Source: Paludibacteraceae bacterium (GTDB lineage Bacteria; Bacteroidota; Bacteroidia; Bacteroidales; Paludibacteraceae). From it: DNA of 54,465 nt. The notes under the pieces were generated by a model. It did no database searches. It was given only the letters and a program-made list of their open reading frames with translations, and was not told where the DNA came from. Location of the stretch: contig JAKSNP010000011.1 of NCBI GenBank assembly GCA_024399655.1, positions 1 through 54,465 of the forward strand, given 5' to 3'. The position numbers and the translations under genes were made by a program. This document shows positions 28,205 to 36,194 of this stretch, in pieces (within the stretch, counting starts at the first letter, position 1; every line of letters begins with the position of its first letter).

Positions 28205-28599
28205 TTTTTCAGGCATTTGAAAGGCAGAAAAATATTTTTTTCTGATATTTACCCGAAATTGATGCCTTTACATCGTGTTTTCATCTTTCTTTTGAAGATT
28301 TTTTCTCGCAAAAAACGAAAAAAGCAGACCTTTTGCAAACGTTTTAAAAAAGAACCCTTTTTCATGGAATACACCGAAATTTTCATTTGATGTTTCCCCC
28401 CTGATTAAACTCTTTTCTCCACTTTCAATTCCCCACTCTTTACTAGACGATTACTAGAGGATTACTAGACTATTACTAGACTATTACAATATCTTTTAAC
28501 AATTATCGGCCTTTTCATTTTTTCAAATCTCTCATATTAAACAAACAGCTGATCCACAAATACTATGCCTTCAAAAAAAACCAAAAAACATAGGTGAAA
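28205..28599. other. Non-coding AT-rich gap between potA and the membrane protein gene
   Basis: About 395 nt, T-rich near potA, with no frame that looks coding. The only ordered structure is the 11-bp tandem repeat at 28440-28487. No tRNA or known RNA motif was recognised. Confidence 0.6.
28440..28487 (+). repeat. 11-bp tandem repeat TTACTAGAnnA
   Basis: Four consecutive 11-bp units, TTACTAGACGA, TTACTAGAGGA, TTACTAGACTA and TTACTAGACTA, then a partial TTAC. It lies about 113 nt upstream of the -33 box of the downstream gene and about 235 nt upstream of the pot promoter. Confidence 0.85.
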
Positions 28600-28632
28600 T
28601 TTGGCAGATTGAAAAAAAAAATGTAACTTTGC
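28600..28632 (+). promoter_or_regulatory. Promoter of the 223-residue membrane protein gene
   Basis: TTTG (28600-28603), 20 nt, TAACTTTGC (28624-28632); the ATG follows 22 nt later. Confidence 0.75.
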
Positions 28633-28654
28633 GCTCTCAAATATCAAATACAAT

Positions 28655-29326
28655 ATGAAAACTGACAAATCGAAAGAAAAAAGAATGTATCTCCGCATCC
28701 GTAATCTTTGCGGGTTCTTGGGAATGATTCTACCTTGGTTGGCATTATTTTCTGCAGGAATAGCCCCACACCCCAGCGACCAATGGTGGTGGAGCATTTC
28801 AGCCACCTATTATCAGAGTCCCGCATTAGTCGGAGTACTTGTTCCGGCTGCCATCGTACTGATCACTTATATCGGTTACAACGCCACCGACAATCTCGTC
28901 ACCACCCTTTGCGGAATATTCGGTCTTGGAATTGTACTCTTCCCCTGTAAAGTAGCCTGGCTTGCTGCAGGAACGAAAGTAGGATTCTTCCAAATTCCCA
29001 TGGAAACTTCCCACATCATCCACACGGCTTGCGCAGCCATCTTCTTCCTGCTCATCGCTTTGAACAGCATTTTCCTCTTCACCAAATCGGGAGACAGCAT
29101 GACGGAAAAGAAGAAAATACGCAACCTTATTTATCAGATTTGCGGATGGAGCATGATTGCATTGGAATGCGTCTTCGTTACGGTTCGACTGATCGGACTT
29201 CCAGGTTACACCGTCATGATTCTCGAAATTCTGCTTCTGAGCCTCTTCGGTTTGTCGTGGTTGGTCAAAGGAGAAGCATTTCCCTTCTTGAATGACGATG
29301 AAGAATCGGAAGAGAAAATTGCATGA
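28655..29326 (+). CDS. Multi-pass membrane protein of unknown function
   Basis: 223 residues with six to seven hydrophobic segments (about 18-37, 58-77, 82-101, 118-140, 158-178, 184-202) and an acidic C-terminal tail. The segment SISATYYQSPALVGVLVPA followed by IGYNATDNLVTTLCGIFGLGIVLFP resembles an unnamed bacterial membrane family with SISxYYY, ...DN...AG...FP spacing; I know of no function for it. Monocistronic, with a strong promoter and no nearby partner gene. Confidence 0.75.
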   Translation: MKTDKSKEKRMYLRIRNLCGFLGMILPWLALFSAGIAPHPSDQWWWSISATYYQSPALVGVLVPAAIVLITYIGYNATDNLVTTLCGIFGLGIVLFPCKVAWLAAGTKVGFFQIPMETSHIIHTACAAIFFLLIALNSIFLFTKSGDSMTEKKKIRNLIYQICGWSMIALECVFVTVRLIGLPGYTVMILEILLLSLFGLSWLVKGEAFPFLNDDEESEEKIA

Positions 29327-29412
29327 AAAGCACAAAAAATCGTAAAAAAACAACCGATTTTAGGCCAAAATCGCATTTTTTTGCATAAAAATCACATTTT
29401 TTTTGAAAATTA

Positions 29413-29445
29413 TTTGGTCAGTTCAGAAAAAAGCTGTACCTTTGC
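29413..29445 (+). promoter_or_regulatory. Promoter of the greA unit
   Basis: TTTG (29413-29416), 20 nt, TACCTTTGC (29437-29445). It precedes about 140 nt of leader before the 38-residue ORF. Confidence 0.8.
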
Positions 29446-29488
29446 AGCCGAAAACAAATAAAATTTTCATAGTTAAGGTTTAGGTTTA

Positions 29489-29590
29489 ATGGTAACAGGA
29501 GGCTGTGAAGTTTCCTGTTATTTTTCCCTTAAAGACAAAGCAATAGCCCTTTTTGGGGTATTTTTTTATTATAAAAGGTTATCATTATGA
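29489..29590 (+). CDS. Possible 33-codon leader ORF upstream of the greA unit
   Basis: An ATG at 29489 opens 33 codons (MVTGGCEVSCYF...KRLSL) ending in TGA at 29588-29590. The stop overlaps the start of the next small ORF as ATGA. The frame contains a terminator-like hairpin. The overlap and position in a leader suggest a translated leader peptide, but the composition is not clearly coding, so this is a low-confidence call. Confidence 0.3.
   Translation: MVTGGCEVSCYFSLKDKAIALFGVFFYYKRLSL
29494..29525 (+). terminator. Terminator-like hairpin in the greA leader
   Basis: AACAGGA/TCCTGTT (29494-29500 and 29513-29519) with a 12-nt loop, followed by ATTTTT. Placed about 45 nt after the expected transcription start, it could act as an attenuator. 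The stem is only 7 bp and AT-rich, so termination would be partial. Confidence 0.5.
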
Positions 29591-29703
29591 ATACCGACAA
29601 ATCCAACAAGGAAACTAACGAGTCTGTTATTCCCGACTTGACCAATGTGGAAGAAGCCCGCAAAGCATTTATCGCAAGCGAAATATTCAAACGCAAATAC
29701 TGA
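29587..29703 (+). CDS. Small conserved protein, 38 residues, upstream of greA
   Basis: The sequence begins MNTDKSNKETNES and ends NVEEARKAFIASEIFKRKY. A polar, probably disordered N-terminus precedes one amphipathic helix. I recall similar tiny Bacteroidetes proteins ending EARxAFxxSEIFxRKY, whose function is unknown to me. It sits 26 nt upstream of greA behind the same promoter, which supports real expression and a link to transcription or translation; that link is inference. Confidence 0.65.
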   Translation: MNTDKSNKETNESVIPDLTNVEEARKAFIASEIFKRKY

Positions 29704-29729
29704 TTCCTGAAACAATAAAACCAAACAAT

Positions 29730-30200
29730 ATGGCAACAACCTACATGACTGCAGAAGGACTGCAGAAACTGAAAGACGAATTGCAATTCCTCGAGGGTAC
29801 GGAACGTCCCCGCGTAATTGCCGCCATCGCTGAAGCACGCGACAAAGGTGACCTGAGTGAAAACGCAGAATACGATGCAGCTAAAGAAGAACAAGGGCAT
29901 CTTGAAAGCAGAATCGCATGCCTCAAAGGCAAAATTATGGACGCTCGTATCATCGACGAAAGCACCATCAAAACCGACGAAGTACAGATATTGACTAAAG
30001 TGCGTGTACGCAACAAACGCAACAATCAAGAAAAAGTTTACCAACTGGTTACCGAAGGCGAAGCCAATATCATGGAAGGCAAAATCGCTGTCACCACTCC
30101 TATTGCAAAAGGTCTGATGGGCAAAAAAGTAGGCGACATCGCTCAAGTGCAAGTGCCTGCCGGTATTATGGAATTCGAAATCCTGGAAATCAGTCTCTAA
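29730..30200 (+). CDS. greA: Transcription elongation factor GreA
   Basis: 156 residues. GreA binds the RNA polymerase secondary channel and stimulates cleavage of backtracked RNA. The N-terminal coiled coil (1-75) carries the acidic tip GDLSENAEY with D41 and E44, which place the second metal. The C-terminal FKBP-like domain (80-156) contains VTPIAKGLMGKKVGD-type residues. The length is typical (about 158). The HIT gene follows after 15 nt. The leader hairpin and small ORFs recall E. coli, where the greA leader makes short terminated GraL RNAs. Confidence 0.96.
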   Translation: MATTYMTAEGLQKLKDELQFLEGTERPRVIAAIAEARDKGDLSENAEYDAAKEEQGHLESRIACLKGKIMDARIIDESTIKTDEVQILTKVRVRNKRNNQEKVYQLVTEGEANIMEGKIAVTTPIAKGLMGKKVGDIAQVQVPAGIMEFEILEISL

Positions 30201-30215
30201 TCATCCTAATTGCTT

Positions 30216-30626
30216 ATGACACTCTTCACTCGCATCATCAACGGTGAAATACCGAGCTACAAAATTGCGGAAGACGAACACTACTACGCATTTTTGGACA
30301 TCAACCCTCTGAAAAAAGGACACACGCTGGTTATTCCCAAGCTGCCCGAACCCGAAGCCGATTATATCTTCGACCTTGACGACGACACCCTTCGCGGATT
30401 GATGTCGTTCTGCAAAATGGTGGCCGCAGGTATCAAGGAAGCTACCGGATGCAAACGCGTCGGAGTTGCCGTCTTAGGGATGGAAGTGAATCATGTACAT
30501 GTTCACCTGGTTCCTTTGGACAAAGAAACCGATATGCTTTTCTCCAATCCCAAATTGCAATTGAGCGCCGAAGAGATGAGTGAAATAGCCAACAGCATCG
30601 CTCAAGCTATCGACCACGCTTTATAA
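30216..30626 (+). CDS. HIT-family nucleotide hydrolase/transferase
   Basis: 136 residues from the ATG at 30216. The catalytic histidine triad is NHVHVHLVP, with H93, H95 and H97. The N-terminal TRIINGEIPSYKIAED and DINPLKKGHTLVIPK match the HinT/PKCI branch, which hydrolyses adenosine phosphoramidates and dinucleotide polyphosphates. The family length is about 115-140. Cotranscribed with greA, as often in Bacteroidetes, and followed by a strong terminator. Confidence 0.93.
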   Translation: MTLFTRIINGEIPSYKIAEDEHYYAFLDINPLKKGHTLVIPKLPEPEADYIFDLDDDTLRGLMSFCKMVAAGIKEATGCKRVGVAVLGMEVNHVHVHLVPLDKETDMLFSNPKLQLSAEEMSEIANSIAQAIDHAL

Positions 30627-30665
30627 TTGATAACATCACTAGCATTACGCTATTCATGTCACAAT

Positions 30666-30702
30666 AAAAGCCCCGGATTCCACTAGAATTCGGGGCTTTT
30701 TC
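30666..30702. terminator. Terminator of the greA-HIT unit
   Basis: A 15-bp stem (AAAAGCCCCGGATTC / GAATTCGGGGCTTTT, one G-T pair) with a CACTA loop and T-run. It is GC-rich enough to act on the converging DUF2147 transcript as well. Confidence 0.92.
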
Positions 30703-30772
30703 TATCGGGCTGATTTATACTGCCCTGAGTAGAATGGTTTGATCGGCATATATCAATCACCTGTTTCGTTCA

Positions 30773-31204
30773 TCAGGCACGAATCCAGGTTTGGTTGCGA
30801 CCAAGAATACCTTTCTTATCCAAACTGCCGCGCAACACCAATCGTCCGTCTTTGAGGAACAGTTTGCCATAATAGAACTTGCCACTTTCAGGATCCAGGC
30901 AACGGCCTCCTACCAATTGACCATTTTCCTCGCGCATACCGCGAAGTATAATCAAACCGACGATAGGTTGATTATGATCGGCGCCTTCACATTCGGTACA
31001 TACCATATCCTCACTTCCGGGCCAAAGCATTTTCACAATCTTGCCGTAATACAAACCGTCGGTTCCTTTATAGATCCTTACCATGGCGTAACTGTTGCCC
31101 GTTTTGTCATCAACGGTTTTCCATTCACCTACAATCTTGTCTACCTGTGAGAAAGAGGAGAGACTGACCAATGCGAGTAAGAAAGAGACAATAATTTTTT
31201 TCAT
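30773..31204 (-). CDS. Secreted DUF2147 protein
   Basis: 143 residues from the ATG at 31204 (MKKIIVSFLLAL). Signal peptide 1-19, then a compact beta-rich domain: VGEWKTVDDKTGNSYAMVRIYK, YYGKIVKM, PIVGLIILRGM and GRCLDPESGKFYYGKLFLKDGRLVLRGSL. This is the DUF2147 pattern, a lipocalin-like fold with unknown ligand. Two Cys in CTEC may chelate metal or form a disulfide. Periplasmic or surface location is inferred. It is 64 nt downstream of another small secreted protein, possibly in one transcript. Confidence 0.85.
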   Translation of the reverse strand: MKKIIVSFLLALVSLSSFSQVDKIVGEWKTVDDKTGNSYAMVRIYKGTDGLYYGKIVKMLWPGSEDMVCTECEGADHNQPIVGLIILRGMREENGQLVGGRCLDPESGKFYYGKLFLKDGRLVLRGSLDKKGILGRNQTWIRA

Positions 31205-31268
31205 ATCTGCTTTATTTAGATTAGAAATATCAATAACCTGACTACAAGGATTATGCCAAACCCCGAAA

Positions 31269-31691
31269 TCAATAGTCCTTATAATCCTCCACGGAACGCC
31301 ACATATAGCCGCCACGTTTGTAAATCAATTCCCACATCTTTCCTGTACGGAAATTGAACAGGTAGATCGTCTGCTCATCCCCCTCACCCAACAGGATAAG
31401 GCGATAATTGATTTCGTCGGAAGCCAGAATATCTTCACGAGGAGAACCTAATGGCGTAAGCGCCAATTCCCTCCACACTTTCTCTCCGTTGTAGAAGGCG
31501 TACAGCATATAGACGCGCCCCGCGCATTTGTCGATTTTAAGAACTTCAAGTTGGGGAATCGAAGTGGTGACAATCTCATACCGAGGACCGTACTTATACT
31601 GAGAAATCAATGAATCCATCGCACTTTTCTGCCCTGCGAAACCAAAGAAAGAAACGGCCAATAAAAGAAAAGAAAAAAAGATTCGTTTCAT
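31269..31691 (-). CDS. Small secreted protein of unknown function
   Basis: 140 residues starting at ATG 31691; the two codons upstream begin with TTG. Signal peptide about 1-20 (ending FGFAG). The remainder has alternating beta-rich and charged segments (YEIVTTSIPQLEVLKID, GRVYMLYAFYNG, YLFNFRTGKMWELIYKRGGYMW). I recognise no domain. It lies between tRNA-Leu(UAA) and the DUF2147 gene; both encode small exported proteins. Confidence 0.65.
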   Translation of the reverse strand: MKRIFFSFLLLAVSFFGFAGQKSAMDSLISQYKYGPRYEIVTTSIPQLEVLKIDKCAGRVYMLYAFYNGEKVWRELALTPLGSPREDILASDEINYRLILLGEGDEQTIYLFNFRTGKMWELIYKRGGYMWRSVEDYKDY

Positions 31692-31762
31692 AAGCAATCA
31701 TGTTATAAAAAAAGAGAACCTCAGTTCTCCCCTGTTACCAATCGGACGTTTTCGATTCTTAG

Positions 31763-31848
31763 TACCGCGAGCGGGACTTGAACCCGCACAACCATCACTG
31801 GTCAAAGGATTTTAAGTCCTTCGTGTCTACCGATTCCACCATCGCGGC
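31763..31848 (-). tRNA. tRNA-Leu(TAA)
   Basis: An 86-nt class II tRNA. Acceptor GCCGCGA/TCGCGGT (terminal G-T), with discriminator A. The anticodon stem AAGGA/TCCTT encloses CTTAAAA, giving TAA. There is a long variable arm, and the T-arm GCGGG-TTCAAGT-CCCGC is perfect. Own promoter upstream. Confidence 0.95.
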
Positions 31849-31882
31849 GTGCTTTAGAAGCACCTTGAATCGAAATTCGGCT

Positions 31883-31952
31883 GCAAAGGTACAACTATTT
31901 TTTGAAATATGCAAAAAATTTTGCACATATACTCATATTTTTGTAACTTTGC
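31883..31952. promoter_or_regulatory. Divergent promoters of tRNA-Leu(TAA) and the HAD phosphatase gene
   Basis: Minus: TTTG (31915-31912), 20 nt, TACCTTTGC (31891-31883). Plus: TTTG (31920-31923), 20 nt, TAACTTTGC (31944-31952). The -33 boxes are only 4 nt apart, back to back. Confidence 0.78.
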
Positions 31953-31967
31953 AGCGCAAACTATAAA

Positions 31968-32642
31968 ATGATGAAGAAAAAATTATGCATATTTGATTTG
32001 GACGGCACGCTTCTTAACACCATCAAAGATCTGGGAGGAGCATGCAACTACGCCCTTCAGCAGTTCGGATTTCCTCAGCACGCCATTGAAGAATACCCCC
32101 ATTTTGTAGGTAACGGAGTAAGCAAACTCATCGAAAGGGCGTTACCAGAAGGCCATAAAGACGAAGAAACCGTCATAAAAGTGAAACGAGTATTCGCCGA
32201 ATATTACATCGACCATTGTACGGAAAAAACCGAACCCTATCCTGGAATCGCAGCCTTGCTGTCCTCTCTAAAAAAAGAAGGATGCAAACTGGCTGTCGCA
32301 TCCAATAAATTTCAAACGGCCACCGACAAAATCATACGATTCTATTTCCCGGACACATTCGATACCATCCTCGGAGAAGGACCCAATCCGCGCAAACCCG
32401 ATCCAAAGATGCTGATTGACATCATGCAACAGAACAACTGTAATCCGGCCTCCACCATTCATATAGGTGACAGTCTGACCGATATAGGTGCCGCACGTGC
32501 AGCAGGTATAAATGTAATTGCCTGCACATGGGGCTTTGCTCCTCGGGAAATTATTTTGGCCGAACAGCCCGACTACAAAGCGGAAAATGCCGATGAAATC
32601 AAGGATTTGTTACTGAATCCGTCCCCCATTTTTCCACAATAG
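31968..32642 (+). CDS. HAD-superfamily phosphatase, phosphoglycolate phosphatase-like
   Basis: 224 residues. HAD motifs: DLDGTLLNT (nucleophile Asp near residue 10), VASNKF (motif II Ser), RKPDPKM (Lys) and HIGDSLTDIGAARAAG (motif IV). The helical cap between motifs I and II fits the Gph/PGP subclass C1. The substrate is not certain; Gph-like enzymes act on 2-phosphoglycolate and other small phosphates. Two adjacent ATGs (31968, 31971) are possible starts. The 3' end overlaps dusB on the other strand by 44 nt. Confidence 0.88.
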   Translation: MMKKKLCIFDLDGTLLNTIKDLGGACNYALQQFGFPQHAIEEYPHFVGNGVSKLIERALPEGHKDEETVIKVKRVFAEYYIDHCTEKTEPYPGIAALLSSLKKEGCKLAVASNKFQTATDKIIRFYFPDTFDTILGEGPNPRKPDPKMLIDIMQQNNCNPASTIHIGDSLTDIGAARAAGINVIACTWGFAPREIILAEQPDYKAENADEIKDLLLNPSPIFPQ

Positions 32643-33624
32643 AATCCATTATTCCAAAAACTTCTTCCCGTGTTTCTGCTCTCAGGAGTGATATGCGTGT
32701 TTGGCGGAAATCATATAATCCTTTCAATACGGGTGAGTTGGCGAAATGGCGGCGCGAATGCACGATGCCTTTCCGCTCGTCGCCTATCCATCGGATTGAT
32801 GCATCCACGTGTTGCTTCAGAATATCCATACACCATCGCATATCGCGACGGGGCAATAATTCGCCTGTATCCAGATAATGGCGTATATCTTCAAATATCC
32901 AGGGACATCCGAAAGTGGCTCGACCGATCATTACAGCATCCACGCCATAGCGCTCGAAACACTCCTTGGCCCTTTCGGGTGTGGTGACATCGCCGTTTCC
33001 TACAATCGGAATATGCATACGGGGATTATTCTTCACCTCGCCGATCAGAGTCCAATCCGCTTCTCCGGTATACATTTGCGCACGAGTTCTTCCGTGGATA
33101 GCCAATTCGCGAATACCGCAATCCTGTAATGCTTCCGCAAGATCGACAATAATCTTCTCGTCGTTGTTCCATCCCAATCGTGTTTTTGCCGTAACGGGAA
33201 CATGAACGGCATTCACCACAGCACGAGTGATTTCGAGCATACGCGGTACATCTCTGAGCAATCCGGCTCCCGCCCCTTTTCCTGCCACTTTCTTGACCGG
33301 ACAACCGAAATTAATATCGATGAAATCAGGATTTGCCTGCTCCACGATACGGGCTGCTTCCGCCATACTGGCGGCATCTTTACCATAGATTTGAATGGCT
33401 ACAGGACGCTCGGCATCAGCGATAGTCAGTTTGCGTGTAGCGGCTGCCACATCCCTTACCAAAGCGTCGGCATTGACAAATTCGGTATACACCTTATCGG
33501 CTCCGAAACGCTTGCAAAGCAGACGAAAAGCAGGGTCTGTCACATCTTCCATCGGAGCAAGATAAAGAGGCTGCCGGGGAAGCGCTGTTTTGGGGGCTAT
33601 ATGTGCGGAAATAGTTTCGTTCAT
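32599..33624 (-). CDS. dusB: tRNA-dihydrouridine synthase, DusB type
   Basis: A 341-residue flavoenzyme that reduces specific uridines of tRNA to dihydrouridine. FMN-binding TIM barrel: LAPMEDVTDPAFR at the start, INFGCPVKKVAGKGAGAGLL around residues 98-117 (catalytic Cys within), TAKTRLGWNN, IHGRTRAQMY and VGNGDVTTPERA. The C-terminal helical domain (about 255-341) completes the family length. The gene tail overlaps the converging phosphatase gene by 44 nt. Upstream is a 21-bp tandem duplication and no recognised promoter. Confidence 0.93.
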   Translation of the reverse strand: MNETISAHIAPKTALPRQPLYLAPMEDVTDPAFRLLCKRFGADKVYTEFVNADALVRDVAAATRKLTIADAERPVAIQIYGKDAASMAEAARIVEQANPDFIDINFGCPVKKVAGKGAGAGLLRDVPRMLEITRAVVNAVHVPVTAKTRLGWNNDEKIIVDLAEALQDCGIRELAIHGRTRAQMYTGEADWTLIGEVKNNPRMHIPIVGNGDVTTPERAKECFERYGVDAVMIGRATFGCPWIFEDIRHYLDTGELLPRRDMRWCMDILKQHVDASIRWIGDERKGIVHSRRHFANSPVLKGLYDFRQTRISLLRAETREEVFGIMDSIVEKWGTDSVTNP

Positions 33625-33670
33625 TTCTTGATTTTTTGACTTAACCTATCGACGATCGGAATCAGCAATA

Positions 33671-33712
33671 AAGTTGAATACAAGACCTGCGAAGTTGAAT
33701 ACAAGATCTGCG
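33671..33712 (-). repeat. 21-bp tandem duplication upstream of dusB
   Basis: AAGTTGAATACAAGACCTGCG (33671-33691) is repeated as AAGTTGAATACAAGATCTGCG (33692-33712), with one mismatch. It sits between the 7TM-HD gene stop and the dusB start. There is no coding role. Confidence 0.85.
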
Positions 33713-33782
33713 GATGAGGGACGGATGCTGGCTGTCAATCGGTCGTTTTCAGGCATTGGATATTACACAACGGTCGTTTTAT

Positions 33783-35681
33783 CTATTGAGCGGGATTGAT
33801 GGTAGGATATTGGATACGATGATGAAAGATAAGCATCAAGCGCTCTTTGAACACGCGTCTTAATGTTTCCACATCACGGAAGGAGAGTTTGGTTTCGTTG
33901 AACTGACCAGCCGCGATCTGCGAATTGATCATATCATCCACCATCTCGCTGATACTGACTTCCGTGTATTCCTTCAAACTTCTGCTTCGCGCCTCAATGG
34001 CATCTGCCATCATCAAAATGGTACCTTCTTTGGTTTGCGGTCTGGGGCCCGGATAAGTAAACATTGCTTTGTCCACATTTTCCGCTCCGATACGATTCAC
34101 TTCGCTGTTATAGAAATAACGGGTCAGGCCTGTTCCGTGGTGAGTCTGTACCAGTTGGATGATCACTTCCGGCAAATGATGTTCGCGAGCGATATTCACT
34201 CCTTCCGCCACATGCCCGATAACCGCTTTGGCGGCTTCTGCATTCGACAGTTCCAAGAGCGGATTATGTCCTCCACCCTGGTTTTCGGTGAAATTAAGCG
34301 GATTTTTCAATTTGCCTATATCATGATACAAGGCTCCCGTACGCACCAGCAGGACATTTGCGTCGATACTTTTGGCGGCGGCGGTAGCGAGGTTGCTCAC
34401 TTGAAGCGAATGTTGGAAAGTGCCGGGTGCCTCTTCGGCGAAACGGTGCATCAAATCGGAATTCACATTGGTCAGTTCCACCAAAGTGATATTGCTGACC
34501 ATACGGAACAATTTTTCGAAGAGATAGATGACACCGTAGGAACAGATTATGAGCACGGCGTTGACGAGGAGCATCAGGTAGATTTTCCAATCGAGCATCT
34601 CCACATTTCCCGTGGTAGCCAGGATAAAGGTGGTATAGGAAACGGCATAAGTGAGCAGCACCCAACCAGCCGTTTTGGCCAACTGACCCCGTTGCGATAT
34701 ATCCCAAAGCGTGGCTACGGCAATAATGCCGACACCGATCTGTATGAAGAAAAACATAAACGGCGACGGTGCCGCCAAGGAAGCGATCAGACAGGTGGTG
34801 AAATGGAACATGAACGCGGTACGCGAATCACAGAACACACGTACGATAATCGCCGTCCAAGCAAACGGAACGGCATAAATCACCAAAGTACGACCGCGGG
34901 CCAATAGTATATAGGTCATCAAAACGATGATACAGAGCGTGATAGAGAAGAATATCACGTACTTCAACTCCCAGAACTGTTTGCGGAAGACCATCAGGAA
35001 GATGGCGAAACATGCCAGAATCAAAATCAGCATCACGGCATAGAATATGCGGATGAAAAGCAGATGGTGGCTGTCGATATTGCGGTCCATATTGGCTCTG
35101 TCGAGCGAAAGCAGCATCTGATGTATATGCGGGGTTACTATTTCGCCCCTGTCGATAATTTTCTCACCGGTCTGTACCAGTCCCTGGGTAGTGGAAAGTC
35201 CTGCCAGAAGTGTCTGTTTCAGTTTGGCCGATGTGAGCGAATCGTACTGAAGGTTAGGGATCCGCTCCTCGTGGAACTGCACATAGTAGCTTTTGGGAGT
35301 AAAGAGCGATTTCAACGGCACAAGACGCAATGTGTGGTCGGCATTGAGAATAGCTATGTTGCTATAAGCGGCTTCGTGCAACTGCTCCAATTCATAAGCG
35401 GAGATAATGAGCTGTTCGTTCTGCTCGCTTATGATGTTGTAGCACGGTGTAAAAGAAGCCAACAACTGTGCCTGTTCTTTGGCCACATCCTCTTCGGTTT
35501 TATAGATGGGGAAATCGAATTCGGCGCTTACCCGGTCGTAGGGCCACGGCTTTCCTATTTCAATTATATAATTGGCGTTTTCGTTGCTCAAAGGAGGGAA
35601 GAAAAGCCAACAAAGTGCAGCCACTACTATCAAAGCCACCGCTTTCATCATGTCAGCAGATGAAACATTCGCCTTTTTCAT
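33783..35681 (-). CDS. 7TM-HD membrane phosphohydrolase (PgpH/YqfF family)
   Basis: 632 residues. An N-terminal membrane anchor (about 12-28) leads to an extracytoplasmic 7TMR-HDED-type domain (about 30-195), then seven transmembrane helices (about 205-395) and a cytosolic HD domain (about 420-560) with HSLQVSNLA, YHDIGKLKNP, GHVAEGVNIAREHHLP and THHGTG metal-binding histidines. Characterised members (PgpH) degrade the second messenger c-di-AMP to pApA; the same activity is likely but not shown. It is 78 nt downstream of tadA on the same strand, probably in the gldD-tadA unit. Confidence 0.92.
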   Translation of the reverse strand: MKKANVSSADMMKAVALIVVAALCWLFFPPLSNENANYIIEIGKPWPYDRVSAEFDFPIYKTEEDVAKEQAQLLASFTPCYNIISEQNEQLIISAYELEQLHEAAYSNIAILNADHTLRLVPLKSLFTPKSYYVQFHEERIPNLQYDSLTSAKLKQTLLAGLSTTQGLVQTGEKIIDRGEIVTPHIHQMLLSLDRANMDRNIDSHHLLFIRIFYAVMLILILACFAIFLMVFRKQFWELKYVIFFSITLCIIVLMTYILLARGRTLVIYAVPFAWTAIIVRVFCDSRTAFMFHFTTCLIASLAAPSPFMFFFIQIGVGIIAVATLWDISQRGQLAKTAGWVLLTYAVSYTTFILATTGNVEMLDWKIYLMLLVNAVLIICSYGVIYLFEKLFRMVSNITLVELTNVNSDLMHRFAEEAPGTFQHSLQVSNLATAAAKSIDANVLLVRTGALYHDIGKLKNPLNFTENQGGGHNPLLELSNAEAAKAVIGHVAEGVNIAREHHLPEVIIQLVQTHHGTGLTRYFYNSEVNRIGAENVDKAMFTYPGPRPQTKEGTILMMADAIEARSRSLKEYTEVSISEMVDDMINSQIAAGQFNETKLSFRDVETLRRVFKERLMLIFHHRIQYPTINPAQ

Positions 35682-35759
35682 ATTGTATCAAATTAGCATT
35701 TTTATCGTTGAATACTGGATTTTCCGCCCCGTCAGAACGGGAACGAAGAAGCCTTCTTA

Positions 35760-36194
35760 TTAGCGTTTTCTCTTAAAAAAATCACGCATGATCGTTGCGC
35801 ATTCGTTCTCCATGATTCCCGCGTCCACCTTGCATTTGGGATGAAGCGCCTCGGGAGCAAAAAAAGTATAGCCGCGTTTGGGATCGGAAGCTCCGTACAC
35901 CAGACGGGAGATCTGTGCCCAACCGATCGCTCCGGCACACATCACGCAGGGTTCGAGCGTAACATAGAGCGTGCATCCGTTGAGGTATTTTCCCCCCAAT
36001 GAATTGGCCGCAGCCGTAATCGCCTGCATTTCAGCATGAGCCGTCACATCCTGCAAAGTTTCGGTCAAATTGTGACCTCTGCCGATCACCTGCCCGTCCG
36101 CCACGATAACGCACCCAACGGGAATCTCATCCGCCTGACGTGCCAAATCGGCCTCATAGAGCGCCAGATTCATGTATTTTTCGTCCTCACTCAT
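35760..36194 (-). CDS. tadA: tRNA-specific adenosine deaminase TadA
   Basis: 144 residues. TadA deaminates A34 to inosine in tRNA-Arg(ACG). Zinc-dependent cytidine-deaminase fold with H53-A-E55 and P-C83-VM-C86 as the zinc/catalytic residues. The N-terminal KYMNLALYEADLA and the C-terminal ECATIMRDFFKRKR are typical, and the length is slightly under the usual 150-165. The start overlaps the end of the gldD frame by 8 nt. Confidence 0.95.
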   Translation of the reverse strand: MSEDEKYMNLALYEADLARQADEIPVGCVIVADGQVIGRGHNLTETLQDVTAHAEMQAITAAANSLGGKYLNGCTLYVTLEPCVMCAGAIGWAQISRLVYGASDPKRGYTFFAPEALHPKCKVDAGIMENECATIMRDFFKRKR

